Below the pieces are notes generated by a model. That model had not been told where the DNA came from, made no database searches, and saw only the letters and a list, made by a program, of their open reading frames with translations. Of a DNA stretch of 64,000 nt, positions 11,081 through 19,414 are shown one piece after another. Numbering within the stretch: position 1 is the first letter of the stretch; every line of letters starts with the position of its first letter. The stretch is taken from contig CAWDZQ010000004.1 in NCBI GenBank assembly GCA_963807065.1, positions 682,001-746,000 on the forward strand, in the 5' to 3' direction. The DNA comes from CAWAND01 sp963807065. Its GTDB lineage: Bacteria; Chloroflexota; Anaerolineae; Anaerolineales; E44-bin32. The position numbers and the translations under genes are program-made.

Positions 11081-12211
11081 CTAACTCCCTGGCGCTGGCA
11101 TGACGGCATTGCCGTCGCAGGTCACCTGACCTAGTTTGTCGAGCACCTGGCTGCGCACAATATCCGGCAGGACCGCATATCCGAGATCCGAGGCTCGCTT
11201 TGCGGCATCGGGATCCGACAGCGTCCAGTCGATGTATTCGAGCAATTTTTGGGCCTTAACGCAGTCCCCACTCCACTGCGTGTGCAGCACGAGATAGGTG
11301 TAGCCGGCGATGGGCCATGATTGTGCGCCCGGGCCATCCACGATGACGGTCGTCAGTTGGGGAGTGAAGGCGTCGGCGAAGTCGGCCATGGCGGACTGCA
11401 ACGTGTCGGCGGTGGCGTCAAGCGTGTTGCCGGCCTGGTTTTGAAGCTTAGCGAACGGGATCTTGTTGGACACGGCATAGGAAAGCTCGACATAACCCAC
11501 TGAGTTGGGTGTATTCTGCACGGCCGCTGCCACGCCCTGGTTGCCCTTACCGCCAATCCCGTTGCCCGCCTTGTCCACCGGCCACTCGACCGACGGGCCG
11601 AAGCCGACATTATCCGCCCAGGCCTGACTGATGGACGACAGTGTGCGAGTGAAGATCTCGGTCGTCCCCGATCCATCCGAGCGGTGGACTGCCGTGAGGC
11701 TGGCGTTTGACAGTTTGCTTGCCAGATCGGGATTCAGCGCCGTAATGGCCGGGTCGTTCCAGGTTTTGATCGTTCCATCGTAGATGCCCACCAGCACGTC
11801 CCGGCTGAACACCAGGGGCGGGGCGTCGGCGGTCAGGCCCTCGATGTTGTAGATCAAGACTTCCGCCCCGGCCACAGCCGGATACATCTGCAGATCCTTT
11901 CCGGTGGTGTACTCATCCTGTGTCAGCAACGAGTCGGATCCGGCGAAATCGACGGTGCCATCGATGATGGCTTTTTTGCCGCCTCCAGAACCTATACCCT
12001 GATAGTTGACGCTGACGGACGGGTCGACGACCTGGTACGCGTAGGTCCACTCGGTATAGATCGGGAGCGGGAAAGTCGCACCTGCCCCATTGATCTGCAC
12101 CGATCCCGCCGGAAGATCCCCGGAGGACTGGCCACCCGAACCCCCGCCACAAGCAGAAAGGCCCAGCCCCAAAACCAAGCCCCCCAACAAGGCACGTTGC
12201 AATGGATGCAT
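11081..12211 (-). CDS. pstS: Phosphate-binding lipoprotein PstS
   Basis: A 376-aa extracytoplasmic phosphate-binding protein anchored as a lipoprotein (LGLSACGGG lipobox). Hallmarks are INGAGATFPLPIYTEW near the mature N-terminus, GIGSGGGKKAIIDGTVDFAGSD, and the phosphate loop HRSDGSGTTEIFT. The start is ATG 12211, which has GAGGAG about 10 bases upstream. An upstream in-frame ATG at 12250 has no ribosome-binding site and would put a polar leader before the signal peptide. It heads pstS-C-A-B-phoU, preceded by a Pho-box-like repeat at 12294-12309. Confidence 0.95.
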   Translation of the reverse strand: MHPLQRALLGGLVLGLGLSACGGGSGGQSSGDLPAGSVQINGAGATFPLPIYTEWTYAYQVVDPSVSVNYQGIGSGGGKKAIIDGTVDFAGSDSLLTQDEYTTGKDLQMYPAVAGAEVLIYNIEGLTADAPPLVFSRDVLVGIYDGTIKTWNDPAITALNPDLASKLSNASLTAVHRSDGSGTTEIFTRTLSSISQAWADNVGFGPSVEWPVDKAGNGIGGKGNQGVAAAVQNTPNSVGYVELSYAVSNKIPFAKLQNQAGNTLDATADTLQSAMADFADAFTPQLTTVIVDGPGAQSWPIAGYTYLVLHTQWSGDCVKAQKLLEYIDWTLSDPDAAKRASDLGYAVLPDIVRSQVLDKLGQVTCDGNAVMPAPGS

Positions 12212-12293
12212 AGCGGTCTTCTTCTCCTCGGAAGTTGCAGAACGTTTCATGCTCTCAGTGTACGGGGCCAGATTTAATCGTACGTCAAGGGGG

Positions 12294-12309
12294 GGTTAAG
12301 GCTTGTTAA
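12294..12309 (-). promoter_or_regulatory. Pho-box-like direct repeat upstream of pstS
   Basis: Minus strand TTAACA-AGCC-TTAACC: two 6-mers repeated at 10-bp spacing, matching the PhoP-box style known from Bacillus (TT[ACT]ACA repeats). It abuts a TTGACG (minus strand of 12283-12288) that could be the -35. A weak TACACT lies 20 bp further down. PhoP is encoded just upstream, so PhoP control is a reasonable inference. Confidence 0.5.
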
Positions 12310-12313
12310 CCAA

Positions 12314-12340
12314 CGCACCTGCCTTGCTCAGGCAGGTGCG
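12314..12340. other. Perfect 10-bp inverted repeat upstream of the pst promoter
   Basis: CGCACCTGCC (12314-12323), 7-base loop, GGCAGGTGCG (12331-12340). No T-run follows on either strand, so it is not a standard terminator. It lies between the phoPR unit and pstS and may separate the two transcripts or bind a protein. Confidence 0.45.
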
Positions 12341-12723
12341 ATAGGGGAAGGAGGAGAGAACGACGCTTGCGGCCGTCAAACCGCTTCGAGTAGGGGCTCC
12401 GTCCGCCGTCTACCATCACATTGAAACTTGCAGTCCTGCTCGTCAGGAGCTGACTCGGCCGACCGATCCTGTACCTCACAACAACCTGCGAAGATGTTTC
12501 CGGCCGGGCCCAGGCTTTCACCGTGAGCACCAAGTTTCATCTTGCCTTGCGGGCGGACTCCCATTCGGCCTGTGCTTGCTATCGTCTGTGGCCAGATCGA
12601 CCTTGCCAGCCCAAGCCTCGTCGGCTCTCGAAGTACGCTACTGATCATAGGACGATCCTCTTGCGAATGCCTTAAGGGGAGATCAAGGTTGGATTAAGCC
12701 TTCCTGAGCACCGGGGATGGCCC
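12341..12723. other. 383-bp gap between phoR and pstS, no convincing gene
   Basis: A 90-codon minus-strand frame (12376-12648) begins with ATG after GAGGAT. Its sequence is Arg-rich, lacks a recognisable fold and resembles nothing I know. I see no promoter or riboswitch consensus. It may be a long leader, a decayed gene or a small gene. Confidence 0.3.
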
Positions 12724-13869
12724 TCAGGGCGCCTGGAACTGCAGATGAAAGGCGGCGCCGTTTTCGGGGGGGCGGCAATTCTCCGCCCAAATGCGGCCGC
12801 CATGGGCTTCCATGATATGCCGCGCGATGGCCAGGCCCAGCCCTGTGCCGGGTGTGCCGCGGGCTTGATCGCTGCGGTAGAAGCGTTCGAAGATGCGGTT
12901 CAGATCCTGGGGCGCCAATCCGGGGCCCTCGTCTTCGACCGTCAAGCGGACATCGCCGTCCTCCGGCTGGGCACTGAGCCAAATCATGCCCCCCTCCGGG
13001 GAGAACTTGATGGCGTTGTGCAGCACGTTGACCAACCCACGAACGGCGCGCTCCTCGTCAGCCAGTACCCGCAGCGGCGGCGCTTCACGAATCTCGACCT
13101 GGATGCGGCGCCTGTCGGACTGATCCTTGAGGCGTGAGGCGGCCTCCTGGAGCAAGGCTCCGACGTCGACGGGCTTGAGGCGGACCACCTCGTGACCCAA
13201 CTCGATCGCCGCAAGATCCAACATCTCCTGAGCCATGGTCTGCAGCACATCAACCTGATCCAATATCTTGTCAATTGATTGGCGCGCCACCTGCGGGTCC
13301 TTGCCAGGAGGTCCGGACAGCGTTTCGGCCAGCAGGCGAAGGGAGGTCAAAGGGGTGCGAAGTTCGTGAGACAGGTTGCTTACCAAGTCATGCCGGGCGC
13401 GGTGGAGGCGGTTGAGTTCGGTGGTTTCGTTGAGCGCCAACACGACGCCGCTTTCGAGGCGCACGCAGCGCAGGTCGAAGGTCCGGTTCTCCCGGCGGAA
13501 GCCGGCCTCGCGGATCTCGCCCAACGGTGCCTCAAGGCCCTGGCGGGCCAGCTCCTCGAGTTCCACTGCTCGCGTGAAGCGCATCAGAGACCCCTCCGAG
13601 CCGTCGCCTCCGAAGATGGCCTTGCAGGCTGGGCTGGCGTAGGTGACGGACAGGTCGTCGTCCAGGATCATGAGCAGGTCGTGAGTTGCCTGCCCGACGC
13701 GGTCCAACTGGTGTTGCTGGCGCTCGAGTTGGAGTGCGTGGGTGTCGGCCAGCGCCTGATGGTGGTCCAACGCGTTGGCTTGGGCCAACCGGAGCTTTCG
13801 CTCGCGCTGCCAGGCGGCCGCCAATCCCGCGGCCACCAGGGCCAGCCCAATGATGACCCAGATCTCCAC
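12724..13869 (-). CDS. phoR: Phosphate-regulon sensor histidine kinase PhoR
   Basis: A 381-aa protein with one N-terminal membrane helix (residues 1-20), a coiled segment, a PAS-like domain (about 60-150), HisKA with the phospho-acceptor in LVSNLSHELRTPL (His 168), and a HATPase domain (N box NAIKFSPEGG, DEGPGL, GTGLGLAIA). A single membrane helix with no large periplasmic domain is typical of PhoR, which senses the Pst-PhoU complex. The start is GTG 13869-13867, one base after the phoP stop; a longer reading would lie inside phoP. It phosphorylates PhoP by inference from adjacency. Confidence 0.92.
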   Translation of the reverse strand: MEIWVIIGLALVAAGLAAAWQRERKLRLAQANALDHHQALADTHALQLERQQHQLDRVGQATHDLLMILDDDLSVTYASPACKAIFGGDGSEGSLMRFTRAVELEELARQGLEAPLGEIREAGFRRENRTFDLRCVRLESGVVLALNETTELNRLHRARHDLVSNLSHELRTPLTSLRLLAETLSGPPGKDPQVARQSIDKILDQVDVLQTMAQEMLDLAAIELGHEVVRLKPVDVGALLQEAASRLKDQSDRRRIQVEIREAPPLRVLADEERAVRGLVNVLHNAIKFSPEGGMIWLSAQPEDGDVRLTVEDEGPGLAPQDLNRIFERFYRSDQARGTPGTGLGLAIARHIMEAHGGRIWAENCRPPENGAAFHLQFQAP

Positions 13870-13870
13870 A

Positions 13871-14548
13871 TCAACCTTCGAATCGGTAGCCCACGCCCCG
13901 CACCGTGGTGATGCGGTGCGGGTCAGAGGGATCGGTCTCGATCTTCTGCCGCAGCCAACGGATGTGAACATCGACGGTGCGCGCGTCGCCGACGAAATCG
14001 TCCCCCCATACGCTGGCCAGCAGAAAGTCCCGAGTCAGAACGGCGTCCTGATTGCGCGCCAGGGTTGCCAGCAGCTCGAACTCGCGAGGTGCCAACTGCA
14101 GCTCCACCCCTGCCAGCACCACCCGGCGGGAGACCAGATCGAGCGATAGGTCGCCGGAAGAGATCTCCGTCGCCGGCGCTACCTCGGTCTGCCCGCGCCG
14201 CAGCGCCGCCCGGATGCGTGCCAGAAGCTCGCCGAGGGAAAACGGCTTCACGACATAATCATCAGCGCCAGTTTCCAACCCAACGATCTTGTCCGTCTCA
14301 GTGCCTCGGGCGGTGAGCAAGATGACGGGGACTCTGGATTCGCGTCTCAAGATGCGCAACAGGGTCAGACCATCGAGCTTGGGGAGCATCACATCCAGGA
14401 CAACCAGGTCGGGGCTGATGCGTCGCGCCCTTTCCAGGGCCAATTCGCCGTCTTCGGCCGTTTCAACCTCATACCCCTCCGACCGAAGGTTGAGGGCCAG
14501 TGTTTCCCGGACGGTGGCATCGTCTTCGACGATCAGGAGCTTGGTCAC
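13871..14548 (-). CDS. phoP: Phosphate-regulon response regulator PhoP/PhoB (OmpR family)
   Basis: A 225-aa protein with a receiver domain (acidic pocket EDD 8-10, phospho-acceptor Asp 52 in LDVMLPKLDG, Lys in the switch region after LLTARG) and a winged-helix DNA-binding domain. The latter carries LDLVSRRVVLAG and ends in VDVHIRWLRQKIETDP and TVRGVGYRFEG, all standard for the OmpR/PhoB family. It lies directly upstream of phoR and about 1.7 kb before pstS, so its assignment as PhoP/PhoB is strong. The likely target is the repeat at 12294-12309. Confidence 0.93.
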   Translation of the reverse strand: MTKLLIVEDDATVRETLALNLRSEGYEVETAEDGELALERARRISPDLVVLDVMLPKLDGLTLLRILRRESRVPVILLTARGTETDKIVGLETGADDYVVKPFSLGELLARIRAALRRGQTEVAPATEISSGDLSLDLVSRRVVLAGVELQLAPREFELLATLARNQDAVLTRDFLLASVWGDDFVGDARTVDVHIRWLRQKIETDPSDPHRITTVRGVGYRFEG

Positions 14549-15146
14549 GGTTCGATTATAGCCTCGCCTCCATGGCCGGGTTGGCGATTGCCCGAAAGCC
14601 GGCTACGCCTACGCCGCCAGCCTCAACCCCTCTCCTTCACACCCAGGATGAAGAACATGCTGCAGACTATCCCCCCTTGACGCCAAGCAACTCCGTGATT
14701 TCCGTCGGCTGGTGGGGATGCAAGAGTCGATGCCATCTTGGCGTTGGTCGAAATCCTGCGCTGCCTGGTCCACTTACTGCGCGATGTGGATCTGGAGGCT
14801 GAGTGGTAGGTTTTCCGGGGCGACGACGCCCTTGTTCGCCACAAGAGGCTTTTACAACAGTTTGCAGAGGATGGATGTCCCGCCGTCAAGACGGAAGGGA
14901 AGCCTGGCGGGTGTTTTCCGAAGCGGAAGCCCTGGGCTTGGACCACAAACAGAACCAGCATGGCGTCGGCATCATCCGGTGCAGGCAGCCGGATCTCCCC
15001 CTCAGCCATCGCCTGGGCCACCCAGGGGTGAGCGAACTCTTCTTCGAGATGGGGGAGGGCTTCAAACAACAAGCGGGTGGCGCCGAACTCTATCACGATT
15101 GCCGCCTAGGCGATCGCCGCCGCCAGAATGTTGGAATTCCGCCAGG
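14549..15146. other. 598-bp gap holding a possible decayed gene
   Basis: No intact gene is evident. On the minus strand a frame from GTG 15096 encodes about 65 protein-like residues (VIEFGATRLLFEALPHLEEE, then an acidic AMAEGEIRLPAPDDADAML stretch). It then turns into low-quality Arg/Ser-rich sequence until a stop at 14623. Another minus-strand frame downstream is briefly protein-like (KPLVANKGVVAPENLPL). This fits a small gene broken by frameshifts, just after the phosphatase gene. The phoP promoter must also lie here, but I cannot place it. Confidence 0.3.
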
Positions 15147-16196
15147 TCAAGCAACCCCGGGCGGCTGATCTGCTCCCACGTTGGCCAGGGCGTCCAGCGC
15201 CAGGTCATGCAGACGGCCGTTGGAGACCAGCACACCCCTATTGCGAGCCAGCGTCCGGCCGGCGGAGAAGTCCAGACGGTCCCCGCGCAGATCCGAAACC
15301 TGGCCGCCCGCCTCCTCGACGATCAAGGAGCCAGCCGCCTGGTCCCATATCTTCTCGCGGTAGTCCGGTTTGCTTGGCGACAGAAGGCGGAAGATCAACT
15401 CACCCTGGCCGTTGGCAAGCGCAGCGTATTTGGCCTGGCTGTCCATGCGCACAGGCGGCGCCGATACCCCCAGCGCGCCTTCCAGCGAATCCAGCAGATC
15501 GAGATTCGTGTGTCCGGGTTCGACCGAGGCCAAGAGGCGCGCCTCGGACGGATCGGCACAATCGGAAACCCGCAGGCGGACCAGGTTGTCAGCCTCGAGC
15601 GGGCCACCCCATGCGCCGCTGCCGCGCACCGCCACGGCCACGGAACCCTCCGACCCAGGGGCGCCGCCCCGGCCCGAGAACGCCAACCTCGGGCACGCCA
15701 AGGCGGCCACTTGAACCTGGCCATTCTCGATCAGCGCCAACGCCACCACCCAGTGCTCATGGCGCAGGAAACCAGCCGTACCATCTACCGGATCCAGAGT
15801 CCAAAATCGGTCGGCTGGCGATCCCTGGCCGCGGTCGATCCACACCGCCACTTGTTCGTCGGTCGCTTCGCCCAGGACACTGGCCAGGTGCCGGGTCACA
15901 GCCCGTCGCACGCCCTCCGCCGGTTGACCTTGCAGCGAACGGCTCGACTCCTCGGCCACCAAGGGATCATCCGGAAAGACGCTCTCCAACCTGTGGCTGA
16001 CAAGAGCCTGGCAGGCGAAGTCCGCTACCGTTACAGGCGAGCGGTCGTCCTTGATCAGCTCAGACGTGACCATGGCCGCTTGCACACTCATCCCCAAGCG
16101 AGCGGCATCTCGGACGGCCGACAGGGCAAAGCTGATCTCGGGATGGTAAGCATCGAAGAACTGTAACAAGGTTTCACTCCTTGGGCGCCGGGGCAC
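15147..16196 (-). CDS. Inositol-monophosphatase-family phosphatase, 3'(2'),5'-bisphosphate nucleotidase-like
   Basis: A 349-aa member of the Mg2+-dependent, Li+-sensitive phosphatase fold. The metal-binding motifs are all present: LVAEES (Glu pair), LDPVDGTAGFLR and the late WDQAAGSLIVEEAGG. The order and spacing, and the early helix with KDDRSPVTVADFACQ, fit the HAL2/CysQ branch that hydrolyses PAP (3'-phosphoadenosine 5'-phosphate) better than true IMPase. The substrate is inferred, not proven. It is monocistronic by position and divergent from the PQQ dehydrogenase gene. Confidence 0.85.
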   Translation of the reverse strand: MPRRPRSETLLQFFDAYHPEISFALSAVRDAARLGMSVQAAMVTSELIKDDRSPVTVADFACQALVSHRLESVFPDDPLVAEESSRSLQGQPAEGVRRAVTRHLASVLGEATDEQVAVWIDRGQGSPADRFWTLDPVDGTAGFLRHEHWVVALALIENGQVQVAALACPRLAFSGRGGAPGSEGSVAVAVRGSGAWGGPLEADNLVRLRVSDCADPSEARLLASVEPGHTNLDLLDSLEGALGVSAPPVRMDSQAKYAALANGQGELIFRLLSPSKPDYREKIWDQAAGSLIVEEAGGQVSDLRGDRLDFSAGRTLARNRGVLVSNGRLHDLALDALANVGADQPPGVA

Positions 16197-16218
16197 GTGT
16201 GTAGTTTACAATCTTAGG

Positions 16219-17493
16219 ATGTACTCACGCGAACGAACTCGCAGCGCGTTGATCATATCCTTGGGCCTGCTCCTGGTGGTTGGCTGTGCCTCGCTGAGTG
16301 GTATCCAGACGGCCACCCCGCCGCCGGGTACCACCGTCCTGACTGGCCCGCAGCCCAGCCCGTTTCCGGCGCTGACCGATACTCCGAGGCTCACCGCCGC
16401 GCCGCCGGCCCCAACACCCACGTTGATGTCCGGCCTTCCCGATACCGCCTCGGCCCATTGGGAAGCGGTGACCAGCGACTTGTCCGACCCGGTGGATGTC
16501 GAGACGAATGGCGACGGAAGGCTCTACATCATTGAACAGCGCGGAAAGATCGTGGTCTTTCAAGACGGCCAGGTGCTCCCAACCCCGTTTCTGGACCTGA
16601 GGGATCGGGTCAACACCAATGGTCTCGAGCGGGGCCTGCTCGGCCTGGCATTTGATCCGGACTTCGCCCACAACGGTAAGTTCTACGTCGATTACACCGG
16701 AGCGCGAGGAGACACCTTCGTGTCACGCTTCCACGCCGACCCCGGGTCAAACCAGGCGGATCCCTCCAGCGAGCAGAACCTGCTGCACATCCAGCAGCCT
16801 TTTGCCAACCACAACGGGGGTCACCTGGCCTTTGGACCGGACGGATACTTGTACATTGGCATGGGCGACGGCGGTTCGGCCGGAGACCCGCATGGCAATG
16901 GGCAGAATCTGGGCGTGCTGCTTGGCAAGCTGTTGCGAATTGACGTCCAACGTGGGGACCCTTACGCCATCCCGTCGGACAATCCGTTTGTGGACCAACC
17001 CGATGCCAGGCCGGAAATCTGGGCCTATGGGCTCCGCAATCCTTGGCGCTTTTCTTTTGACTCCGCCACGGGTGATCTCTACATCGGTGATGTCGGTCAG
17101 AACCAATGGGAAGAGATCGACGTCCAGCCGGCGGGCGCCGCCGGAGGCCGCAACTACGGCTGGTCCATTCGTGAAGGATTTCACGAATACAAGGGACAGG
17201 CGGACGGCCTGACCGATCCGGTGGCCGAGTACAGTCACAGCGACGGGTGCTCGATCACAGGCGGCGTGGTCGTGCGCGATCCAGCGTTGCCCACCTGGCA
17301 GGGCGTTTACCTGTACGGGGATTTCTGCTCGGGGTCGGTCTGGGGGCTTCGCCGCCAACCCGACGGGAGCTGGCTCAACCAGCGGCAGTTTCAGACCTCG
17401 GCCGCCATCAGCGGCTTCGGTGTCGACCCCGCCGGGCAGGTTTACCTGGTTGACCACAACGGCGAATTGTATCGATTGGCACCGGCCAGCTAG
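16219..17493 (+). CDS. PQQ-dependent soluble aldose (glucose/sorbosone) dehydrogenase-like lipoprotein
   Basis: A 424-aa protein with a lipoprotein signal (LLLVVGCASL) and a Pro/Thr-rich linker, then a six-bladed beta-propeller of the GSDH family. Motifs are RGLLGLAFDPDFAHNG, the PQQ/catalytic stretch NHNGGHLAFGPDGYLYIG, MGDGGSAGDPHGNGQN, EIWAYGLRNPWRFSFD and YIGDVGQNQWEEI. The expected reaction is oxidation of aldose sugars outside the membrane with PQQ as cofactor; the true substrate is unknown. No PQQ biosynthesis genes are visible. Its stop shares CTAG with the convergent membrane-protein gene. Confidence 0.88.
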   Translation: MYSRERTRSALIISLGLLLVVGCASLSGIQTATPPPGTTVLTGPQPSPFPALTDTPRLTAAPPAPTPTLMSGLPDTASAHWEAVTSDLSDPVDVETNGDGRLYIIEQRGKIVVFQDGQVLPTPFLDLRDRVNTNGLERGLLGLAFDPDFAHNGKFYVDYTGARGDTFVSRFHADPGSNQADPSSEQNLLHIQQPFANHNGGHLAFGPDGYLYIGMGDGGSAGDPHGNGQNLGVLLGKLLRIDVQRGDPYAIPSDNPFVDQPDARPEIWAYGLRNPWRFSFDSATGDLYIGDVGQNQWEEIDVQPAGAAGGRNYGWSIREGFHEYKGQADGLTDPVAEYSHSDGCSITGGVVVRDPALPTWQGVYLYGDFCSGSVWGLRRQPDGSWLNQRQFQTSAAISGFGVDPAGQVYLVDHNGELYRLAPAS

Positions 17494-18464
17494 CGGATTA
17501 CCAGGTAGACCGCCACACCCCCCAAACCCAAACCAAGCACGGCGCTGAATGCCAGCCCGACTGTCAGCACCCACACGGCCAGGTTCTGCCGCCAGGGTGC
17601 GGCTTGGCGGTTTTCCGTCACGGCCGACGATCGGTCCAATTCCCGCCCGACGGCGTTGAAGGACAGGACCAGAACCGCCAGCAGGACCAGACTGAGCAGC
17701 GCCGCCGGTGTGAAGACCAGGCCCAGGCGAATGAACGCTTCTTGCGTTAGCCGAGTCAACAGCTTCGCAAACCGATCTGGTGCGGTGGTGAAGACCGCCA
17801 GCGCCGCCAGCGACAACCCGAGCATGGGCAGCGCAGCGACCAATGTCGCCAAGGCACCAATCCGCGCCGCTTGGCGTTGATCGGGCACCGGGATGGACTT
17901 CTCCCCGCGCGCGCGCCAGGTTACCCAAGCCAGCACGGCCATCAGCGCCAGCAGCACCCAGGGTGCGGCTTCGAAAAGGGGGCCCAGATAGCGATCCCCG
18001 GGCAGGGGCGCCAGCAGCGCCTGCCAGCGCCCGGGCGAGACGAAGGCAAGCAGCCGGGCCGCAACCGATCCCAGGAACAGCAGGCCGATGGGCGGCAGCA
18101 GCCAGGCTGCGCTGCGCCCCCACGGCGGGCTCCCCTGGTGCGGCCTGGCCTTGGCGGGGCGGGGGGTGGATGCGCCGGGTCGCTCCAGGGCATACAGCGC
18201 CGCCAGAATCACGATCCCCAGCAGCGTGGCCGGGGCGAACACCAGCAGCGAGCGGATGATCTCTTCGCCCGGCAGCTGCCCGATCAAGCGGCCAAATCGA
18301 GTGGGCGCGGCGTAGAAGACCGCCAGAGCCGCCATGGAGAGCAAGAGCATGGGCACCGTCGGGACGAGCACAGCAGCGGCCGCCCAGCGCGTGTAGCGCC
18401 GACTGCCATCCGAGGCATCGGAGGGACCGTGCTCGGGGGGGCGGTTGGGGTTCGTAGCGCTCAT
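17490..18464 (-). CDS. Membrane protein built from three copies of a two-helix repeat
   Basis: A 324-aa integral membrane protein with an internal triplication. Residues 28-93, 118-182 and 201-269 each hold two membrane helices around a conserved amphipathic loop. Compare APTRFGRLIGQLPGEE, SPGRWQALLAPLPGDR and APDRFAKLLTRLTQEA. A seventh hydrophobic helix (296-323) resembles the first half of a fourth repeat. I do not know the family. ATGA overlap with the upstream Gmad2 lipoprotein gene shows translational coupling, so the two products probably act together at the membrane. Confidence 0.78.
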   Translation of the reverse strand: MSATNPNRPPEHGPSDASDGSRRYTRWAAAAVLVPTVPMLLLSMAALAVFYAAPTRFGRLIGQLPGEEIIRSLLVFAPATLLGIVILAALYALERPGASTPRPAKARPHQGSPPWGRSAAWLLPPIGLLFLGSVAARLLAFVSPGRWQALLAPLPGDRYLGPLFEAAPWVLLALMAVLAWVTWRARGEKSIPVPDQRQAARIGALATLVAALPMLGLSLAALAVFTTAPDRFAKLLTRLTQEAFIRLGLVFTPAALLSLVLLAVLVLSFNAVGRELDRSSAVTENRQAAPWRQNLAVWVLTVGLAFSAVLGLGLGGVAVYLVIR

Positions 18465-19300
18465 GGCTGCAACCTCACTTCTACGCTGGCAAGATGAGTG
18501 TCGCCTCCGAAGGCCGGACTGACATCGCGGACCACCACCCGTCCCGGTCCGGGCTGGGCCAGGTTGTAGTTCAGATCGGCCTCAAATGGCCCGGGCTGAC
18601 CCATATCGGGGGCGTTGACGATCACCGGTTGTTCGTCCAGCCGATTCCCTTCGGCATCATACACAGCAATCAACAGCGTGCCTTCGAAACCGGCCAGACC
18701 AAAGCCTTCGACATGCAGTCTCCCGCCGCCGACCGTCGCCCCGACCTGTGGCTGCCGTATAGCGACTTGCTCCGGGTGAGACTGGGCAGGGCGGACGTCG
18801 GGCGACCCGCTCGGCGCCAACTGTACGCCGACCGATGCCAGGTGGGTCACACCGCCGTCCCTGGGGCTGCTGGAGAAGACCTGAAGGAAGGCTTGCCGAG
18901 GCTGCCCGACGCTGAAGGGAACGTCAAGTTCAAAAGGCCCGCGCTGCCCGGCGTCGGCATGGATGATGGTCGGTCGCGCCGCCAGTTGGCTGCCGTCGTC
19001 CGCCAGCAACCTGACCTCCAGCGTCTGCTCGAAGGCCGGGTCGGCCATCCCCTGGAGCTGGATGGGGCTGGTCAGGCGCGAACCGGGCCCCGGCGACAGG
19101 ATCAGGATGGCCTCATCCGGGCGCTGGCCGACGTCCGTGGCAGGAGCGGCCGGCTTGTCGGTAGCCGGGGCCGGGATAGACGGTGCCGCCGAGGGCACCG
19201 TCGTCGGGGCTGATCCACAGGCGATCAAGCCCAGCGTCAGGCTGATGGCCAAGGTCAGCCAGCCCAAGTTGGGGGCCGGGAGACGGTGGAAGGCGCGCAT
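18461..19300 (-). CDS. Lipoprotein with two Gmad2-like Ig domains
   Basis: A 279-aa protein. The signal ends in a lipobox (LGLIACGS), followed by a Pro/Ala/Thr-rich linker. Two Ig-like domains of the Gmad2 type (known from GerM-like sporulation/germination proteins and extracytoplasmic lipoproteins) lie at about 68-160 and 178-278. Each opens with a P-x-x-G-x-x-x motif (LSPGPGSRLTSPIQLQG; IRQPQVGATVGGGRL), has the FEQTLEVRL/FEGTLLIAV strand and closes with THLASV-V-L. Its likely role is extracellular binding or adhesion. It is coupled to the downstream repeat membrane protein. Confidence 0.78.
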   Translation of the reverse strand: MRAFHRLPAPNLGWLTLAISLTLGLIACGSAPTTVPSAAPSIPAPATDKPAAPATDVGQRPDEAILILSPGPGSRLTSPIQLQGMADPAFEQTLEVRLLADDGSQLAARPTIIHADAGQRGPFELDVPFSVGQPRQAFLQVFSSSPRDGGVTHLASVGVQLAPSGSPDVRPAQSHPEQVAIRQPQVGATVGGGRLHVEGFGLAGFEGTLLIAVYDAEGNRLDEQPVIVNAPDMGQPGPFEADLNYNLAQPGPGRVVVRDVSPAFGGDTHLASVEVRLQP

Positions 19301-19329
19301 ATCCTGAGTCTACCTGCCCCAATCACCCT

Positions 19330-19358
19330 TTGACAGGAGAACATATGTTCTATATAAT
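19330..19358 (+). promoter_or_regulatory. Consensus sigma70 promoter with SOS-like operator in its spacer
   Basis: TTGACA (19330-19335), 17-bp spacer, TATAAT (19353-19358): a perfect -35/-10 pair. The spacer contains the 14-bp palindrome AGAACATATGTTCT (19338-19351), which fits the Gram-positive LexA box (GAAC-N4-GTTC). A repressor bound here would block RNA polymerase directly. It drives the LuxR-type gene at 19415. Confidence 0.75.
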
Positions 19359-19414
19359 AAGAGGCAGCCGCAGCCCCTGCCGGCGCGGTTTGACCTCTTT
19401 GACCAGGAGATTAT

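Noticed and set aside
14712..16166. 484-codon open frame on the plus strand
   Set aside because: Opposite the inositol-phosphatase-family gene, which has all its catalytic motifs; the plus-strand product is low-complexity.
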